From: Lachnospiraceae bacterium
GTDB lineage: Bacteria > Bacillota > Clostridia > Lachnospirales > Lachnospiraceae
NCBI GenBank assembly: GCA_902381685.1
Contig: LR698958.1
Coordinates: 2,056,833-2,120,832, forward strand
Length of the DNA: 64,000 nt
Direction of reading: 5' to 3'
The position numbers and the translations under genes are program-made. Below are positions 7,223 through 16,788 of the stretch, one piece after another. The notes under the pieces were generated by a model that did not search any database, was not told the origin of the DNA, and saw nothing but the letters and a program-made list of their open reading frames with translations. Within the stretch, counting starts at the first letter, position 1, and every line of letters begins with the position of its first letter.

Positions 7223-9148
7223 TTAATACAGCTTTGCACCTGCTGGAATTCTATCATCTACCATCAGTAAATTTAATCCCTCTCTACCATCTTCCTCATG
7301 TACTGCTGAAATCAGCATACCTTCAGAATCAATTCCCATCATCTTTCTTGGTGGTAAATTAACAATAGCAATCGCTGTTTTTCCGACCAGTGTTTCCGGT
7401 TCATAATATTCGTGAATACCGCTTAAAATCGTGCGTTTACGGTCTGTTCCGTCATTCAAAGTGAACTTCAATAACTTCTTACTTTTTGGAACTGCCTCAC
7501 ATGCTTCAATCTTTACCGCACGAAAATCTGACTTGCTGAAAGTGTCAAAGTCAACCGTTTCCTCAAAAAGCGGTTCAATCTTTACATTAGAAAAATCAAT
7601 TTTTTCTGCCGATTTTTCTTCTGTTTTTACCTGTGTTGCGTTGTTTGCTTCGTTCTTCGCAGCGCCCTGTGACTTCATTGTCGGGAATAACAATACATCA
7701 CGAATTGCTGCGCTGTCTGTTAAGAGCATACACATTCTGTCGATACCAAATCCGATACCACCTGTTGGCGGCATAGCAATTTCCAACGCATTCATAAAGT
7801 CTTCATCTGTTGTATTTGCTTCTTCGTCACCCTGTGCAAGCAACTCTTCCTGTGCTTTAAAACGTTCTCTCTGGTCAATCGGGTCATTTAACTCTGAATA
7901 AGCATTCGCCATTTCCCAACCATTCATAAAGAACTCAAAACGTTCTGTATATTCCGGATTATCCGGTTTTTTCTTTGTCAACGGTGAAATTTCAATTGGG
8001 TGATCCATAACAAATGTAGGCTGAATTAAATGTTCTTCTGCGAATTCTTCAAAGAATAACGCAAGAATATCACCCTTCTTGTGGCGTTCTTCATACTCAA
8101 CCTTATGTTCTTTCGCAAGCGCTCTTGCTTCTTTTAATGTCTGAACTTCATTCCAGTCAACACCTGCATATTTCTTAACCGCGTCTACCATTGTGATTCT
8201 CTCAAATGGTTTGCCCAAATCCATCTCAACACCATTGTAAGTAATCTTTGTTGTACCAAGAACTTCCTGTGCTACATAACGGTAAAGATTTTCAGTTAAA
8301 TCCATCATTCCGTTGTAGTCTGTATATGCCTGGTATAATTCCATCAATGTAAATTCAGGGTTATGTCTTGTATCTAATCCTTCGTTACGGAATACACGTC
8401 CGATTTCATAAACACGTTCCATTCCACCGACAATCAGTCTCTTTAAGTATAACTCTAAAGAAATACGAAGTTTAAAGTCTTCGTTCAATGCGTTGAAATG
8501 TGTTTCAAATGGTCTTGCCGCTGCTCCACCTGCATTTGAAACTAAGATTGGAGTTTCCACTTCCATAAATCCCTGTCCGTCCAAATATTTTCTAATCGCA
8601 CTGATAATTTTAGAGCGCTTGATAAACGTATCTTTTACATCAGGGTTCATAATTAAGTCTACATATCTCTGACGGTAACGTAAATCTGTGTTTGTTAAAC
8701 CGTGGAATTTCTCAGGAAGAATCTGAAGACTCTTTGACAATAAAGTCACTTCCTGTGCATGAATGGAAATTTCACCCATTTTTGTGCGGAATACGTCACC
8801 CTTAATTCCTACGATATCTCCGATATCCATTTTCTTGAATTCTTTGTACGCTTCTTCTCCTATGTTATCTCTTGCAACATAAGACTGGATATTTCCCTGT
8901 AAATCCTGAACATTACAGAAAGATGCTTTCCCCATAACACGTTTAGACATAATACGTCCGGCGATGGAAACATCTTTTCCTTCCATTTCTTCAAAATTAT
9001 CTTTGATTTCCATACTATGATGAGTCACATCATATTTTGTAATAAGGAACGGATTTTTTCCGTTTTCCTGTAAGTCTGCCAATTTTTCACGGCGTACTTT
9101 TCTTAACTGGTTAATATCCTGTTCCTGTGCATTCTTTTGTTCTGCCAC
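7223..9148 (-). CDS. lysS: Lysyl-tRNA synthetase with C-terminal tRNA-binding domain
   Basis: 641 residues from a GTG at 9148, which has AAAGGAG 8 bases upstream. The N-terminal OB-fold anticodon domain spans about 50-160. The class II core follows, with motif 2 ([15 protein letters not shown]) and motif 3 ([14 protein letters not shown]) near 480. After a charged linker, residues about 535-641 form a Trbp111/MetRS-C-type OB domain ([39 protein letters not shown]). A usual bacterial LysRS is about 500 residues, so this is a fused tRNA-binding module. It charges tRNA-Lys. It follows greA by 16 bases. The conjugative element abuts its 3' end without disrupting the frame. Confidence 0.95.
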   Translation of the reverse strand: MAEQKNAQEQDINQLRKVRREKLADLQENGKNPFLITKYDVTHHSMEIKDNFEEMEGKDVSIAGRIMSKRVMGKASFCNVQDLQGNIQSYVARDNIGEEAYKEFKKMDIGDIVGIKGDVFRTKMGEISIHAQEVTLLSKSLQILPEKFHGLTNTDLRYRQRYVDLIMNPDVKDTFIKRSKIISAIRKYLDGQGFMEVETPILVSNAGGAAARPFETHFNALNEDFKLRISLELYLKRLIVGGMERVYEIGRVFRNEGLDTRHNPEFTLMELYQAYTDYNGMMDLTENLYRYVAQEVLGTTKITYNGVEMDLGKPFERITMVDAVKKYAGVDWNEVQTLKEARALAKEHKVEYEERHKKGDILALFFEEFAEEHLIQPTFVMDHPIEISPLTKKKPDNPEYTERFEFFMNGWEMANAYSELNDPIDQRERFKAQEELLAQGDEEANTTDEDFMNALEIAMPPTGGIGFGIDRMCMLLTDSAAIRDVLLFPTMKSQGAAKNEANNATQVKTEEKSAEKIDFSNVKIEPLFEETVDFDTFSKSDFRAVKIEACEAVPKSKKLLKFTLNDGTDRKRTILSGIHEYYEPETLVGKTAIAIVNLPPRKMMGIDSEGMLISAVHEEDGREGLNLLMVDDRIPAGAKLY

Positions 9149-9164
9149 TTTTCCCACTCCTTTA

Positions 9165-9647
9165 TTAAATTGACCTTTCAATTTTTAATACTTTGTATTC
9201 CATAACGCCTGCCTGTGTTTCTACTTCCACGACATCGTCTACTTTTCTTCCGATTAACGCCTTTCCTACTGGAGATTCATTTGAAATTTTCCCTTCAAGA
9301 CTGTTTGCCTCTGTGGAACCTACGATTTTAAATTCTATCTCTTCTTCAAATTCATTGTCGTATACCGTAACTGTACAGCCAATGCTGATTTTATCCAAAT
9401 CAACTTCGTCTTCTACAACAACTTCCGCATTTTTCAAAATCTTCTCTAACTCTTCGATACGAGCTTCAATATCACGCTGTTCGTCTTTTGCTGCATCGTA
9501 CTCTGCGTTTTCCGATAAATCGCCCTGCTCTCTTGCTTCTTTAATCTTTCCTGCTACTTCTTTACGTTTTACTACTTTTAAATTTTCTAATTCCTCTTCA
9601 AGTTTCTTTAATCCAGCATAAGTAAGGATAGTCTTTTTATCTGCCAT
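9165..9647 (-). CDS. greA: Transcription elongation factor GreA
   Basis: 160 residues, the normal GreA length. The N-terminal antiparallel coiled coil (about 10-75) ends in the conserved [15 protein letters not shown] tip. Its acidic residues enter the RNA polymerase secondary channel to stimulate cleavage of backtracked RNA. The C-terminal FKBP-like domain carries [20 protein letters not shown] sequence (here [14 protein letters not shown]). The start ATG has GGGAGG upstream. A consensus promoter stands at 9736-9764 and lysS is cotranscribed behind it, a common Clostridia pair. Confidence 0.96.
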   Translation of the reverse strand: MADKKTILTYAGLKKLEEELENLKVVKRKEVAGKIKEAREQGDLSENAEYDAAKDEQRDIEARIEELEKILKNAEVVVEDEVDLDKISIGCTVTVYDNEFEEEIEFKIVGSTEANSLEGKISNESPVGKALIGRKVDDVVEVETQAGVMEYKVLKIERSI

Positions 9648-9735
9648 CTTAACTGCCTCCCTTGATTTACCATTTTATTTTTTCATGAATTTTTTCATGC
9701 ATTTCTTCATTTGAATATACTTTGACAATTTCAGT

Positions 9736-9764
9736 ATTATACCTTACAAACAGGGGATTGTCAA
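9736..9764 (-). promoter_or_regulatory. Consensus sigma-A promoter of greA-lysS
   Basis: On the minus strand, TTGACA (9759-9764), a 17-bp spacer, then TATAAT (9736-9741). Both hexamers are perfect. The predicted transcript starts about 80 bases ahead of greA. Confidence 0.9.
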
Positions 9765-9796
9765 GGTTGTTCATACTCTGTAAACCGTATAAAATA

Positions 9797-9816
9797 GGGG
9801 ATACCTAAGTATCCCC
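9797..9816 (-). terminator. Terminator of the sialidase gene
   Basis: GGGGATAC (9797-9804) pairs perfectly with GTATCCCC (9809-9816) around CTAA, starting 8 bases after the sialidase stop codon. A weak T-rich stretch follows on the minus strand. Confidence 0.75.
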
Positions 9817-9823
9817 CAGATTT

Positions 9824-12800
9824 TTATTTTCCTGATTTTCTGCGAAGAATTGCAATGATTGCACCGAGGCAGCCTGCCATTCCCAAAGCAGTTGTAAGCG
9901 GATCTGCCATATCGCCTGTTTTTACCGGTTTCTGATTCTGATTTCCGCTGTTTCCTGAGTTGCCGCTGTTATCATGATTTCCACTGTTACCCGCAGTTTC
10001 ACCATTATTTTGATTTCCTGTATCTCCGCCGTTGTTATTATTTTCTCCGGTTGCAGGAAGTACCTTTGTCTGTCTCGCTTTACAGCGTTCGCACACTCTC
10101 TCTTCGTATCCGTCCTCTGTTGCTGTAGGTTCTTCTACTACTTCCCAGTCACTAAACTTATGACCGAGTGCTTTTGTCTGTCTTGTCTCTGTCGCATGAC
10201 ATTTTGTACAGGTCTTTGTTTCTTCGCCGCCCTCTGTACAGGTTGCTTCTTTGATTACTTCCCAGTCTCCCCATGTATGTTTGCATGTGACAGGATCCTG
10301 CTCAACTGTAATCTTATATGTTGTTCCTTCCGTAACTAAAGTTACTTTTCCGGCCTTTTCTCCTGTGACAACATTACCCACGGACGCTTTATAGAAACTC
10401 CATGCGTTGTCATCACCTGTGTAAGCGGCCACTTTGTTGTTCGCGCCTTCCCAGTTGTTTAAATAATATCCGTTGCGGGAAACTGCAAATCCACCCTGAC
10501 TTCTCTTTGATATTGTGAGTGTCTGCGGCGTATCTTTTAATGTCACATTCTGGTTATCAATATTTACATATTTGCCGTTGACATCTTTCATCGTATAACC
10601 ATTCTCTGACTTTTCGATTGTCCAAAGAGATTCGTTGTACTCTCCTACATTGAAATTTGCCGCCTGCATTGCCAACCCTGTAGGATTATCTTTGCTACTT
10701 GGTGTATTTAACAGAATGTGAGTTCCGCTTCCAAACAGGTATGTTCCTTCTTTCAGTTCCGTAATCGCTTTATAAGGAGGCATGTCGTTGCGCTCTACCT
10801 TCGAGATGCTGTCTGTCTCTCCTTTTGCCTGTACGATTTTTCCCGGTATATTTACCGTTTCTCCTACTTTTAAATTCACTTCTTTTACATCATTTTTTAC
10901 AATGATATAATATGTGGTTTTTCCGATGGTTACTTCTGTTTCGCCTTCCGCTTTTCCCTTAATGGTTATGTCTGTTTTTGCCGGTGTAGGCTGTCCTTCG
11001 TACATTTTCCCGGTTACTTTTGCAACATAACTATATTTATCTGTTTCCTGCGAAGGATTAAGCAGATAGTTTCTTCTGTCCTCTGCTTTTGAAGCAATTA
11101 CATACTGTCCGTTATCTGTAATTTCTGATAAATCCTTTACTTTTATATATCCCGGAATTTCGCTGTCTTTTGCGTTTTCTGCGGCTTTGTAAATATCAAA
11201 TTTACAGTTATTATGCATTGTTCCGTTTCTGTCAAAGTACAATTTACCTGCTTCTTTATGGAAATATAAAATTCCTCCTGCTCCGCCGGCTGCCTCTTGT
11301 GTGAAACTAAATGTTCCGTCCTCTCCTTTTGCCACGGTGATATCCGCACTTGTTTTTGTGAGCGGTGTATTTGCCGTTGCAGCTGTCTTTGGAGTGAGAT
11401 ATACTTTCTCGCCTTTTGCCGTCGTTGCAGAAATGGCGTATTTTCCGTTATCCTTTTTATCAAACGTAAACAGACTGCTGCTGATTTTCTTCTTCTCTCC
11501 ATCAAACTGTGCGTTCGTTCCCAACTGAATTTCTGCTTCCGGTTTGATTTCCTCGTCTTTTGCGTCTTCCCCTTCAAGTATCACTTCAGCAATATCTTTG
11601 TCTAACTCTTCCAGTTTATTATCGCTGTAATTTCCTGTTTTATCCGTATATGTTTTTGTATCTCCTACACGAAGATTTACAATCTCATACTTTTCGCTGT
11701 CCGTTACATTTACGTGAAGTTCTGTGTCTGCCTCCCCGCATTTTACAGTTACAACCGCCTGTTTCAATCCTGTTACTTTTGAGGAAGTCAATTTTAATTT
11801 GCCATTTTCGTATGTCGCTTCTACTGCAGACTCATTATCTGAGTTCACGGTCACTTCCGCGCTGTCTTTTAAACCGTTTACCGTAAAGGTTTTGCTCTCA
11901 TTTGATTTCATTGTAACTGCCGATACCGTTTTCCCTGCATCGTCCGTACACCAAATGTTTCCGATTGTTGCACCTTTCGCAATATCTTTGATATCCAAGT
12001 CGATATATTTGATTTCTGTTGCGCCATTTTCATATAATAATCCTACTGTTCCGTCAGGCAATACGGTCAGACACGAATATGCATAATAATCCGAACCGTT
12101 AATGCTGTAATCATATGTCCACTTTAATGTACCGTCTTCCTGAACTAAGCCTACGAAAATTTTTCCTGCTGCACGTGTTGTTGTATTAGATGGTGCAGCA
12201 AAAAGAATTGCTGTCTTCCCGTCAATTTTCTCCGGATAAGTTACTGCTGTCAACTGGCAGCCTAAGTTGTAATTTATCCCCATATCTTTTCGTCCGGACC
12301 ATGTTTCTCCCCAATCATTTGACACATAGTATCCTCCGTGGCGGGTAAACATATATAATTTTCCGTCCGCTTCCGTTACAACCGCTTCAGAACTAAGACC
12401 GGATACAGATTTTCCTCTCTTCCACGTTCTTCCTCCGTCGTCAGAGTAGATTGCCGCACTGTTTTTATCTCCGTTCGTAAATTCATATGCGGTAAATACA
12501 ATTCTGCCCTCTGAAGTTACCATTCCACGCCCCGGTCCAACGAGAAGCGACTGTTCACTGTCTCTTCTTAAATTTAAGATGGAAGGAACAGACCATGTTC
12601 TTCCTCCGTCCTCCGACGTCGTCAGATAAAGGTAGTCTGTCGGCCATACCTGAAATGGAGAATCGGCTTCAAAAAGATTGGCATTCACGTTTTCTCCTTT
12701 TACATTGAAATAAGCATCAACCGTATAGCCTTCCATAATTTTTCCGTTTGCATCTTGAATAGAGTATGTAGGCCTTCCGTCTTCACCTTCATTCTTTATT

Positions 12801-13363
12801 AAACGGTATGTATAATTCGCAGAGTTTGTACGTTCACTTCCCCAAACGTCATTCCAATTTCTCGCATCTGCCAAAAGGATATTTCCCTTATCATCATGGC
12901 TCTTTCCCGGAACAGGCTGTTTCTTCGCTCCGTTCAACGCGTATCCTGCCGGATACAAATCGGCAATCATGTACACTCTCTCACCGTCCGTTGCCATTGC
13001 AGGATCAATAAATGCTGTAGAATTGACATTATGTTCATTTCCGTTATCCCCAAGATAATTGGCAAATGTATAGCGCCATGTCTGTCCCTTATCTTTAGAG
13101 TAGGACACAATCGTATCCAAGCCGCCGCCGTCCATATGGGTTGTCCATCTGGCATCGCAGCCCGCTACAAGGGTTCCGTCATCTAGTGATACCAAACATG
13201 GAATACGAAACTTATCACTCTCCCCTGTTCCCGACCAAAATGGCTGTTCTTTTGTCGTACTGTCCTGAGGTTTTGTTCCCTCTTTTGCCAAAACTGCAGG
13301 CATACTGCTGAGTGTCAAAGTAGTCGCAAGCAGTAATGCCAAAATTCTTCTTCTCTTTTTCAT
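9824..13363 (-). CDS. Wall-anchored GH33 exo-alpha-sialidase
   Basis: 1179 residues. It has a signal peptide (about 1-26, ending AVLA), then a GH33 six-bladed propeller at about 40-460. The propeller has FRIP at 52-55 (arginine of the triad), a DARW acid/base region at 70-73, and four Asp boxes (SKDKGQTW, SEDGGRTW, SDDGGRTW, SNDWGETW). Next come Ig-like and unassigned beta modules (about 470-1020), two repeats of an HxWxxW..C..C type (about 1030-1110), an Asn/Gly-rich linker, and a PVKTGD sorting signal with a hydrophobic helix and RRKSGK tail. It should release terminal sialic acid from mucin glycans at the cell surface. No sialic acid uptake genes are in view. Hydrolytic versus intramolecular-trans mechanism cannot be decided by eye. 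Confidence 0.92.
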   Translation of the reverse strand: MKKRRRILALLLATTLTLSSMPAVLAKEGTKPQDSTTKEQPFWSGTGESDKFRIPCLVSLDDGTLVAGCDARWTTHMDGGGLDTIVSYSKDKGQTWRYTFANYLGDNGNEHNVNSTAFIDPAMATDGERVYMIADLYPAGYALNGAKKQPVPGKSHDDKGNILLADARNWNDVWGSERTNSANYTYRLIKNEGEDGRPTYSIQDANGKIMEGYTVDAYFNVKGENVNANLFEADSPFQVWPTDYLYLTTSEDGGRTWSVPSILNLRRDSEQSLLVGPGRGMVTSEGRIVFTAYEFTNGDKNSAAIYSDDGGRTWKRGKSVSGLSSEAVVTEADGKLYMFTRHGGYYVSNDWGETWSGRKDMGINYNLGCQLTAVTYPEKIDGKTAILFAAPSNTTTRAAGKIFVGLVQEDGTLKWTYDYSINGSDYYAYSCLTVLPDGTVGLLYENGATEIKYIDLDIKDIAKGATIGNIWCTDDAGKTVSAVTMKSNESKTFTVNGLKDSAEVTVNSDNESAVEATYENGKLKLTSSKVTGLKQAVVTVKCGEADTELHVNVTDSEKYEIVNLRVGDTKTYTDKTGNYSDNKLEELDKDIAEVILEGEDAKDEEIKPEAEIQLGTNAQFDGEKKKISSSLFTFDKKDNGKYAISATTAKGEKVYLTPKTAATANTPLTKTSADITVAKGEDGTFSFTQEAAGGAGGILYFHKEAGKLYFDRNGTMHNNCKFDIYKAAENAKDSEIPGYIKVKDLSEITDNGQYVIASKAEDRRNYLLNPSQETDKYSYVAKVTGKMYEGQPTPAKTDITIKGKAEGETEVTIGKTTYYIIVKNDVKEVNLKVGETVNIPGKIVQAKGETDSISKVERNDMPPYKAITELKEGTYLFGSGTHILLNTPSSKDNPTGLAMQAANFNVGEYNESLWTIEKSENGYTMKDVNGKYVNIDNQNVTLKDTPQTLTISKRSQGGFAVSRNGYYLNNWEGANNKVAAYTGDDNAWSFYKASVGNVVTGEKAGKVTLVTEGTTYKITVEQDPVTCKHTWGDWEVIKEATCTEGGEETKTCTKCHATETRQTKALGHKFSDWEVVEEPTATEDGYEERVCERCKARQTKVLPATGENNNNGGDTGNQNNGETAGNSGNHDNSGNSGNSGNQNQKPVKTGDMADPLTTALGMAGCLGAIIAILRRKSGK

Positions 13364-13483
13364 TCTTTTTCCTCCCTGTTTATGGCAAAATCCTTTTATG
13401 CAAAATATCCGGTCTTCTATTGTTTTTGCCTTATTTTTTATTATAATGCTTGCAGGAAAATTTATCCATAATAAAAGTTATAC

Positions 13484-13534
13484 AAAAAATATCCTGTGAA
13501 TAAAGTGTTTCACTCTATTCACAGGATATTTTTT
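13484..13534. terminator. Strong bidirectional terminator after dusB
   Basis: 24-base arms (13484-13507 and 13511-13534) with one mismatch and a 3-base loop, flanked by A and T runs on each side. It lies 12 bases after the dusB stop and separates that operon from the sialidase promoter region. Confidence 0.9.
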
Positions 13535-13545
13535 ATGCACTTTCA

Positions 13546-14511
13546 CTAATCTGTTAATCTTTCGTCCAATAACGTTTCCAGTTCCTCAAAACTTTCCACC
13601 CGGTTGATATCGTCTCTCAGTTTCGCAGAATTTTTCATTCCGGTAGTGTACCATGCGATATGTTTCCGCATTTCACGGATTCCTAAATAGTCACCTTTAT
13701 ACTGCATCTGCAGTTTTGCATGTCTTAGCATTGTCTTTTTCACTTCATGCACATCGGGACGCTCGGGCATCTCACCGTGTTTTTCGTAGTAAAGCAGTTC
13801 AGAGAAAATCCACGGATTCCCCTGCGCTCCTCTCCCGATCATAATCCCGTCACAGTTCGTCTGCTTTTGAATCTCTATCGCGTCCTGTCCGCAAGTCACA
13901 TCTCCGTTTGCAATGACCGGAATGGAAACCGCCTCTTTCACCTGACGGATAATGTCCCAATCCGCTTTGCCGGAATAATACTGTTCCCTTGTTCTTCCGT
14001 GAACGGCAACGGCTGCACCGCCGCTCGCTTCAATGATTTTTGCAATTTCCACCGCATTGACAGATTCATCATTAAACCCTTTGCGAATCTTCACCGTCAC
14101 CGGCTTTTGAATGGCTCCCGATACTTTCTTCACTATCTGTTCCACCAGTTTCGGATTCTGCATAAGAGCAGAACCTTCCCCATTCTTTACAATTTTCGGA
14201 ACGGGACAGCCCATGTTAATATCTAAAATCGCAAACGGTAACTCTTCAATACTCTTTGCCACTTCACTCATCACGTCGGGATCTGAGCCGAATAACTGAA
14301 GGGAAACCGGACACTCTTCCGGGTGAATTTTCAAAAGCGCCTGCGTATTTTTGTTTTTATACTGAATCGCCTTCGCACTGACCATCTCCATACAGAGAAG
14401 CCCTGCTCCCTGTTCTTTACATAATAAGCGGAACGGCAAATCAGTGACGCCTGCCATCGGAGCTAAAATATACCGATTTTCCAGTTCTACATTTCCTATT
14501 TTCAGTATCAT
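13546..14511 (-). CDS. dusB: tRNA-dihydrouridine synthase (DusB type)
   Basis: 321 residues, usual length. FMN-dependent TIM barrel: APMAGVTDLPFR at about 17-28, NMGCPVPKIVKNGEGSALM around residue 100 (the catalytic Cys of the family), VKIRKGF, VHGRTREQYYSG, IANGDV and IGRGAQGNPW near 220. The C-terminal helical domain binds tRNA. It reduces uridine in the tRNA D-loop. Its start overlaps the stop of the DUF6145 gene by 4 bases (ATGA), so it ends a patatin/biotin ligase-DUF6145-dusB operon. Confidence 0.94.
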   Translation of the reverse strand: MILKIGNVELENRYILAPMAGVTDLPFRLLCKEQGAGLLCMEMVSAKAIQYKNKNTQALLKIHPEECPVSLQLFGSDPDVMSEVAKSIEELPFAILDINMGCPVPKIVKNGEGSALMQNPKLVEQIVKKVSGAIQKPVTVKIRKGFNDESVNAVEIAKIIEASGGAAVAVHGRTREQYYSGKADWDIIRQVKEAVSIPVIANGDVTCGQDAIEIQKQTNCDGIMIGRGAQGNPWIFSELLYYEKHGEMPERPDVHEVKKTMLRHAKLQMQYKGDYLGIREMRKHIAWYTTGMKNSAKLRDDINRVESFEELETLLDERLTD

Positions 14512-14855
14512 TCCCCGATTTCCTCTCCCAAGAAGAACACTCTATAGTACAGTTCCAAAGAACGAAGCATGTCTTCTTTTGTTCTCTGTAATTCTTTAAT
14601 CTTTAATCTGCTTCCGATATCATCGTAGAGAAAATCATTTTCCTCTGAGGACACTTCAAACACAAGTGTTCCGTCCTCCTCGAATTCCAACGCAAGAATA
14701 CCGCCGATTTCTTCCGTATACAGTACGCACATGATTTTCAATTCGTCCTTAATACTGTCTGGCAGCGCATCAAAGTCAGGGTTAAAATAATATTTCTTTT
14801 CATATGCGTTTGACGCACACAGCACTGTTCTTTCTTCTTTGTTATACATATTCAT
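14508..14855 (-). CDS. DUF6145-like conserved protein
   Basis: 115 residues, acidic. The sequence (LCASNAYEKKYYFNPDF, LPDSIKDELKIMCVLYTEEIGG, GSRLKIKELQRTKEDMLRSLELYYRVFFL) fits the DUF6145 family, a Lachnospiraceae gene often placed just before dusB. No membrane segment or catalytic motif is visible. It overlaps the biotin ligase stop by 14 bases and dusB by 4, which implies translational coupling. An alternative ATG lies at 14849. Function unknown; the link to dusB suggests RNA metabolism or simple operon hitchhiking. Confidence 0.65.
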   Translation of the reverse strand: MNMYNKEERTVLCASNAYEKKYYFNPDFDALPDSIKDELKIMCVLYTEEIGGILALEFEEDGTLVFEVSSEENDFLYDDIGSRLKIKELQRTKEDMLRSLELYYRVFFLGEEIGE

Positions 14856-16479
14856 ACATTCCTCTCACTGAAACTTCTCCCGCAAAAACTCTCTCGATTT
14901 CTCCGGTTTCTTTCTCCACAAGCAGTTCGCCTTCTTCATTAATGCCGAGCGCCACCGCCTCATATTCATTGTGCGGTTCTAAAATCCGCACCTGTTTTCC
15001 ACAGTTTACCAATATCTCATTGTATTCTTCCTGTATGAAAGACAAATCTTCCACTTCAGAAAAATAATTATAGTTTTGTTCAAAGGATTCCATTATCTTC
15101 GCAATCAAATCGGTACAGCAAAACTCTCTTCCCGCCTCTCTTCTGAGCGAAGTCGCCTTATCCCGAAGTTCTCTCGGAAAACTTTCCACATTTACATTGA
15201 TTCCCACACCGATTATCACCGAAGAAATCTTGTTTTCCTCCATTTTCATCTCGGTGAGAATTCCGCAAATTTTCTTTTTCCCGATGACCAAATCGTTTGG
15301 CCATTTAATTATCACATCCAAATTTTCCTGTTCCCGCAATACTTTTGCCACGCTGTACGCCATTACAAGCGTAAGCATCGGCGCTTTCCCGGCAGAAAAC
15401 TCCGGCCGAAGTAAAAGGGACATATAAATATTTTCCTCATCTTCGGATTCCCATGTTCTGCCTCTCCGCCCCCGTCCGGCATACTGTTTTTTTGCAACCA
15501 CAAGAGTGCCGTGGCTTTCTCCTGCTTTTGCCAGACGCAAAGCCTCCGCATTGGTGGAATCTATCTCCTCATATGAATAGACGGTGCCGCTCGCCCATCT
15601 CGTATTCATTTCCATTAAATCCGTCACGTAATCCCTTCCTATTCTCACAAGCAACGAAACAAATCCCGGAAATTCTTCCTTCTCTTTTGCCCGTTCATAC
15701 CGCCTGCAGATTTGTGCGTACAACTCCTGTTCCGTATATATTTTATACTTTTGTATATGGAGTAATTTTGCACAGGCTTCCAACATCGTCAAATAGAGTT
15801 CTTCTTCCGTGTAACCTACTGCCATTCTAAGTTCAAACGCAGTTTCTATGCGTTCCTTCTCTGACAGACGTGAAATCCTCGTCTTATAATAGCACTCTTC
15901 CTCTGTTTGTTCAATATAGTAAATCCGCCCTTTTAACCCGTAAAGCATTCTCTGTGCATCGTAATATCCAATCCGCATATTTTGTCTGCTTCTTCTCTGA
16001 TGAAATTCGATAATGCTTCCCAGTTTTACATGCGGTGCAATTCTGTACACATTCATCTCGTCCGTAATGCGCACTTTCGGTTCTCTCCCCGGCCCGAAAA
16101 TGCGAATCTGAATAATATTTTCATATCCTCTGTCCACAAGCGCACCCATTGGCACATTGTTGATGACACCGCCATCAATATATGTTTTACCGTGGAGTTT
16201 TTCATTTTTAAATCCGACAAGATAAGCACTCGCCAGCAGAAAATCTTCCAACATTCCCTCCGGAATATCCTCCATGCTTAAGTCCAGTTCCTTCATGTCC
16301 GACACAGAGAATGTCATAATGCAAAACTCTATCCCCGAATCGCGTATCTTTTTCTCGTCGACATTTTCATGAATGAGTTTCCGAAGAGGCGTCACGTCAA
16401 CCCCTCCGTCCGCCAGTGTCTTCCACAGTTCTCTCAACACTTCCGTCAGCGGGGTTTCTTTTCTGAATAATTTTTCCAT
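14842..16479 (-). CDS. birA: Patatin C-terminal part fused to biotin-protein ligase (BirA)
   Basis: 545 residues in one open frame. Residues about 1-300 are the second half of a patatin-like phospholipase, with the catalytic Asp in YIDGGVINNVPMGAL. Residues about 310-545 are a biotin ligase: YSYEEIDSTNAEALRLA, the biotin/AMP loop YAGRGRRGRTW, IKWPNDLVIGKKKICGILTEM and a C-terminal SH3-like domain (RVFAGEVSVRG). There is no N-terminal HTH, so it would biotinylate carboxylase carrier domains without acting as a repressor. No stop codon or good internal ribosome site separates the two domains. The frame is directly continuous upstream with the patatin N-terminal half across a single TGA. Confidence 0.8.
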   Translation of the reverse strand: MEKLFRKETPLTEVLRELWKTLADGGVDVTPLRKLIHENVDEKKIRDSGIEFCIMTFSVSDMKELDLSMEDIPEGMLEDFLLASAYLVGFKNEKLHGKTYIDGGVINNVPMGALVDRGYENIIQIRIFGPGREPKVRITDEMNVYRIAPHVKLGSIIEFHQRRSRQNMRIGYYDAQRMLYGLKGRIYYIEQTEEECYYKTRISRLSEKERIETAFELRMAVGYTEEELYLTMLEACAKLLHIQKYKIYTEQELYAQICRRYERAKEKEEFPGFVSLLVRIGRDYVTDLMEMNTRWASGTVYSYEEIDSTNAEALRLAKAGESHGTLVVAKKQYAGRGRRGRTWESEDEENIYMSLLLRPEFSAGKAPMLTLVMAYSVAKVLREQENLDVIIKWPNDLVIGKKKICGILTEMKMEENKISSVIIGVGINVNVESFPRELRDKATSLRREAGREFCCTDLIAKIMESFEQNYNYFSEVEDLSFIQEEYNEILVNCGKQVRILEPHNEYEAVALGINEEGELLVEKETGEIERVFAGEVSVRGMYEYV

Positions 16480-16725
16480 TCATGTGTCGTCCACGTCCAT
16501 CACTTTGGAAAATGCAATTTCGCTCCACACTTTCTCCGCTTTCTCAACATCGTCCATGCAGATAAATGCTCCGTTCAACGCTCCCACAGATGTTCCTGCC
16601 ACCGCATTGATTTTCACACCCGCTTCCTTTAACGCCTTCCACGCTCCAATCTGATAAGCGCCTCTTGCACCTCCGCCGTCCAGCATAATTGCGTATTCTT
16701 TTTCCAAGTCAATTACCGGTCTCAT
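16480..16725 (-). pseudogene. Patatin-like phospholipase N-terminal half, cut by an in-frame TGA
   Basis: 81 residues from the ATG at 16725, with GAGGAGGTG 4 bases upstream. It holds the patatin oxyanion loop (DGGGARGAYQIG) and nucleophile elbow (GTSVGALNG), then stops at TGA 16480-16482. The next codon, ATG 16477-16479, opens the following frame in the same phase, and the patatin Asp half lies there. The Ser-Asp dyad is thus split over two products unless the stop is read through or the halves assemble. The simplest reading is a recent nonsense mutation in a patatin-BirA fusion gene. The stop and ATG are adjacent, so reinitiation could keep the biotin ligase expressed. Confidence 0.75.
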
Positions 16726-16750
16726 TTCACACCTCCTCATATACATGGCA

Positions 16751-16776
16751 AAAGGGATATGTCAGACATACCCCTT
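16751..16776 (-). terminator. Terminator of the SPFH gene
   Basis: A short inverted repeat (AAGGG..TATGT / ACATA..CCCTT) begins about 12 bases after the SPFH stop codon. It is followed by TTTT on the minus strand and precedes the patatin gene's ribosome site. Confidence 0.6.
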
Positions 16777-16788
16777 CTCTTTATATGA

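Noticed and set aside
7431..7901. Plus-strand open frame of 156 codons
   Set aside because: It is antisense to lysS, Ser/Phe-rich, and has no ribosome site. It is a shadow of lysS codon use, as are the other long plus-strand frames opposite the atp and glycosidase genes.
16480..16482. TGA read as selenocysteine
   Set aside because: The position has no redox or catalytic role in patatins and no clear hairpin of SECIS type was seen just after it; a nonsense mutation is simpler.
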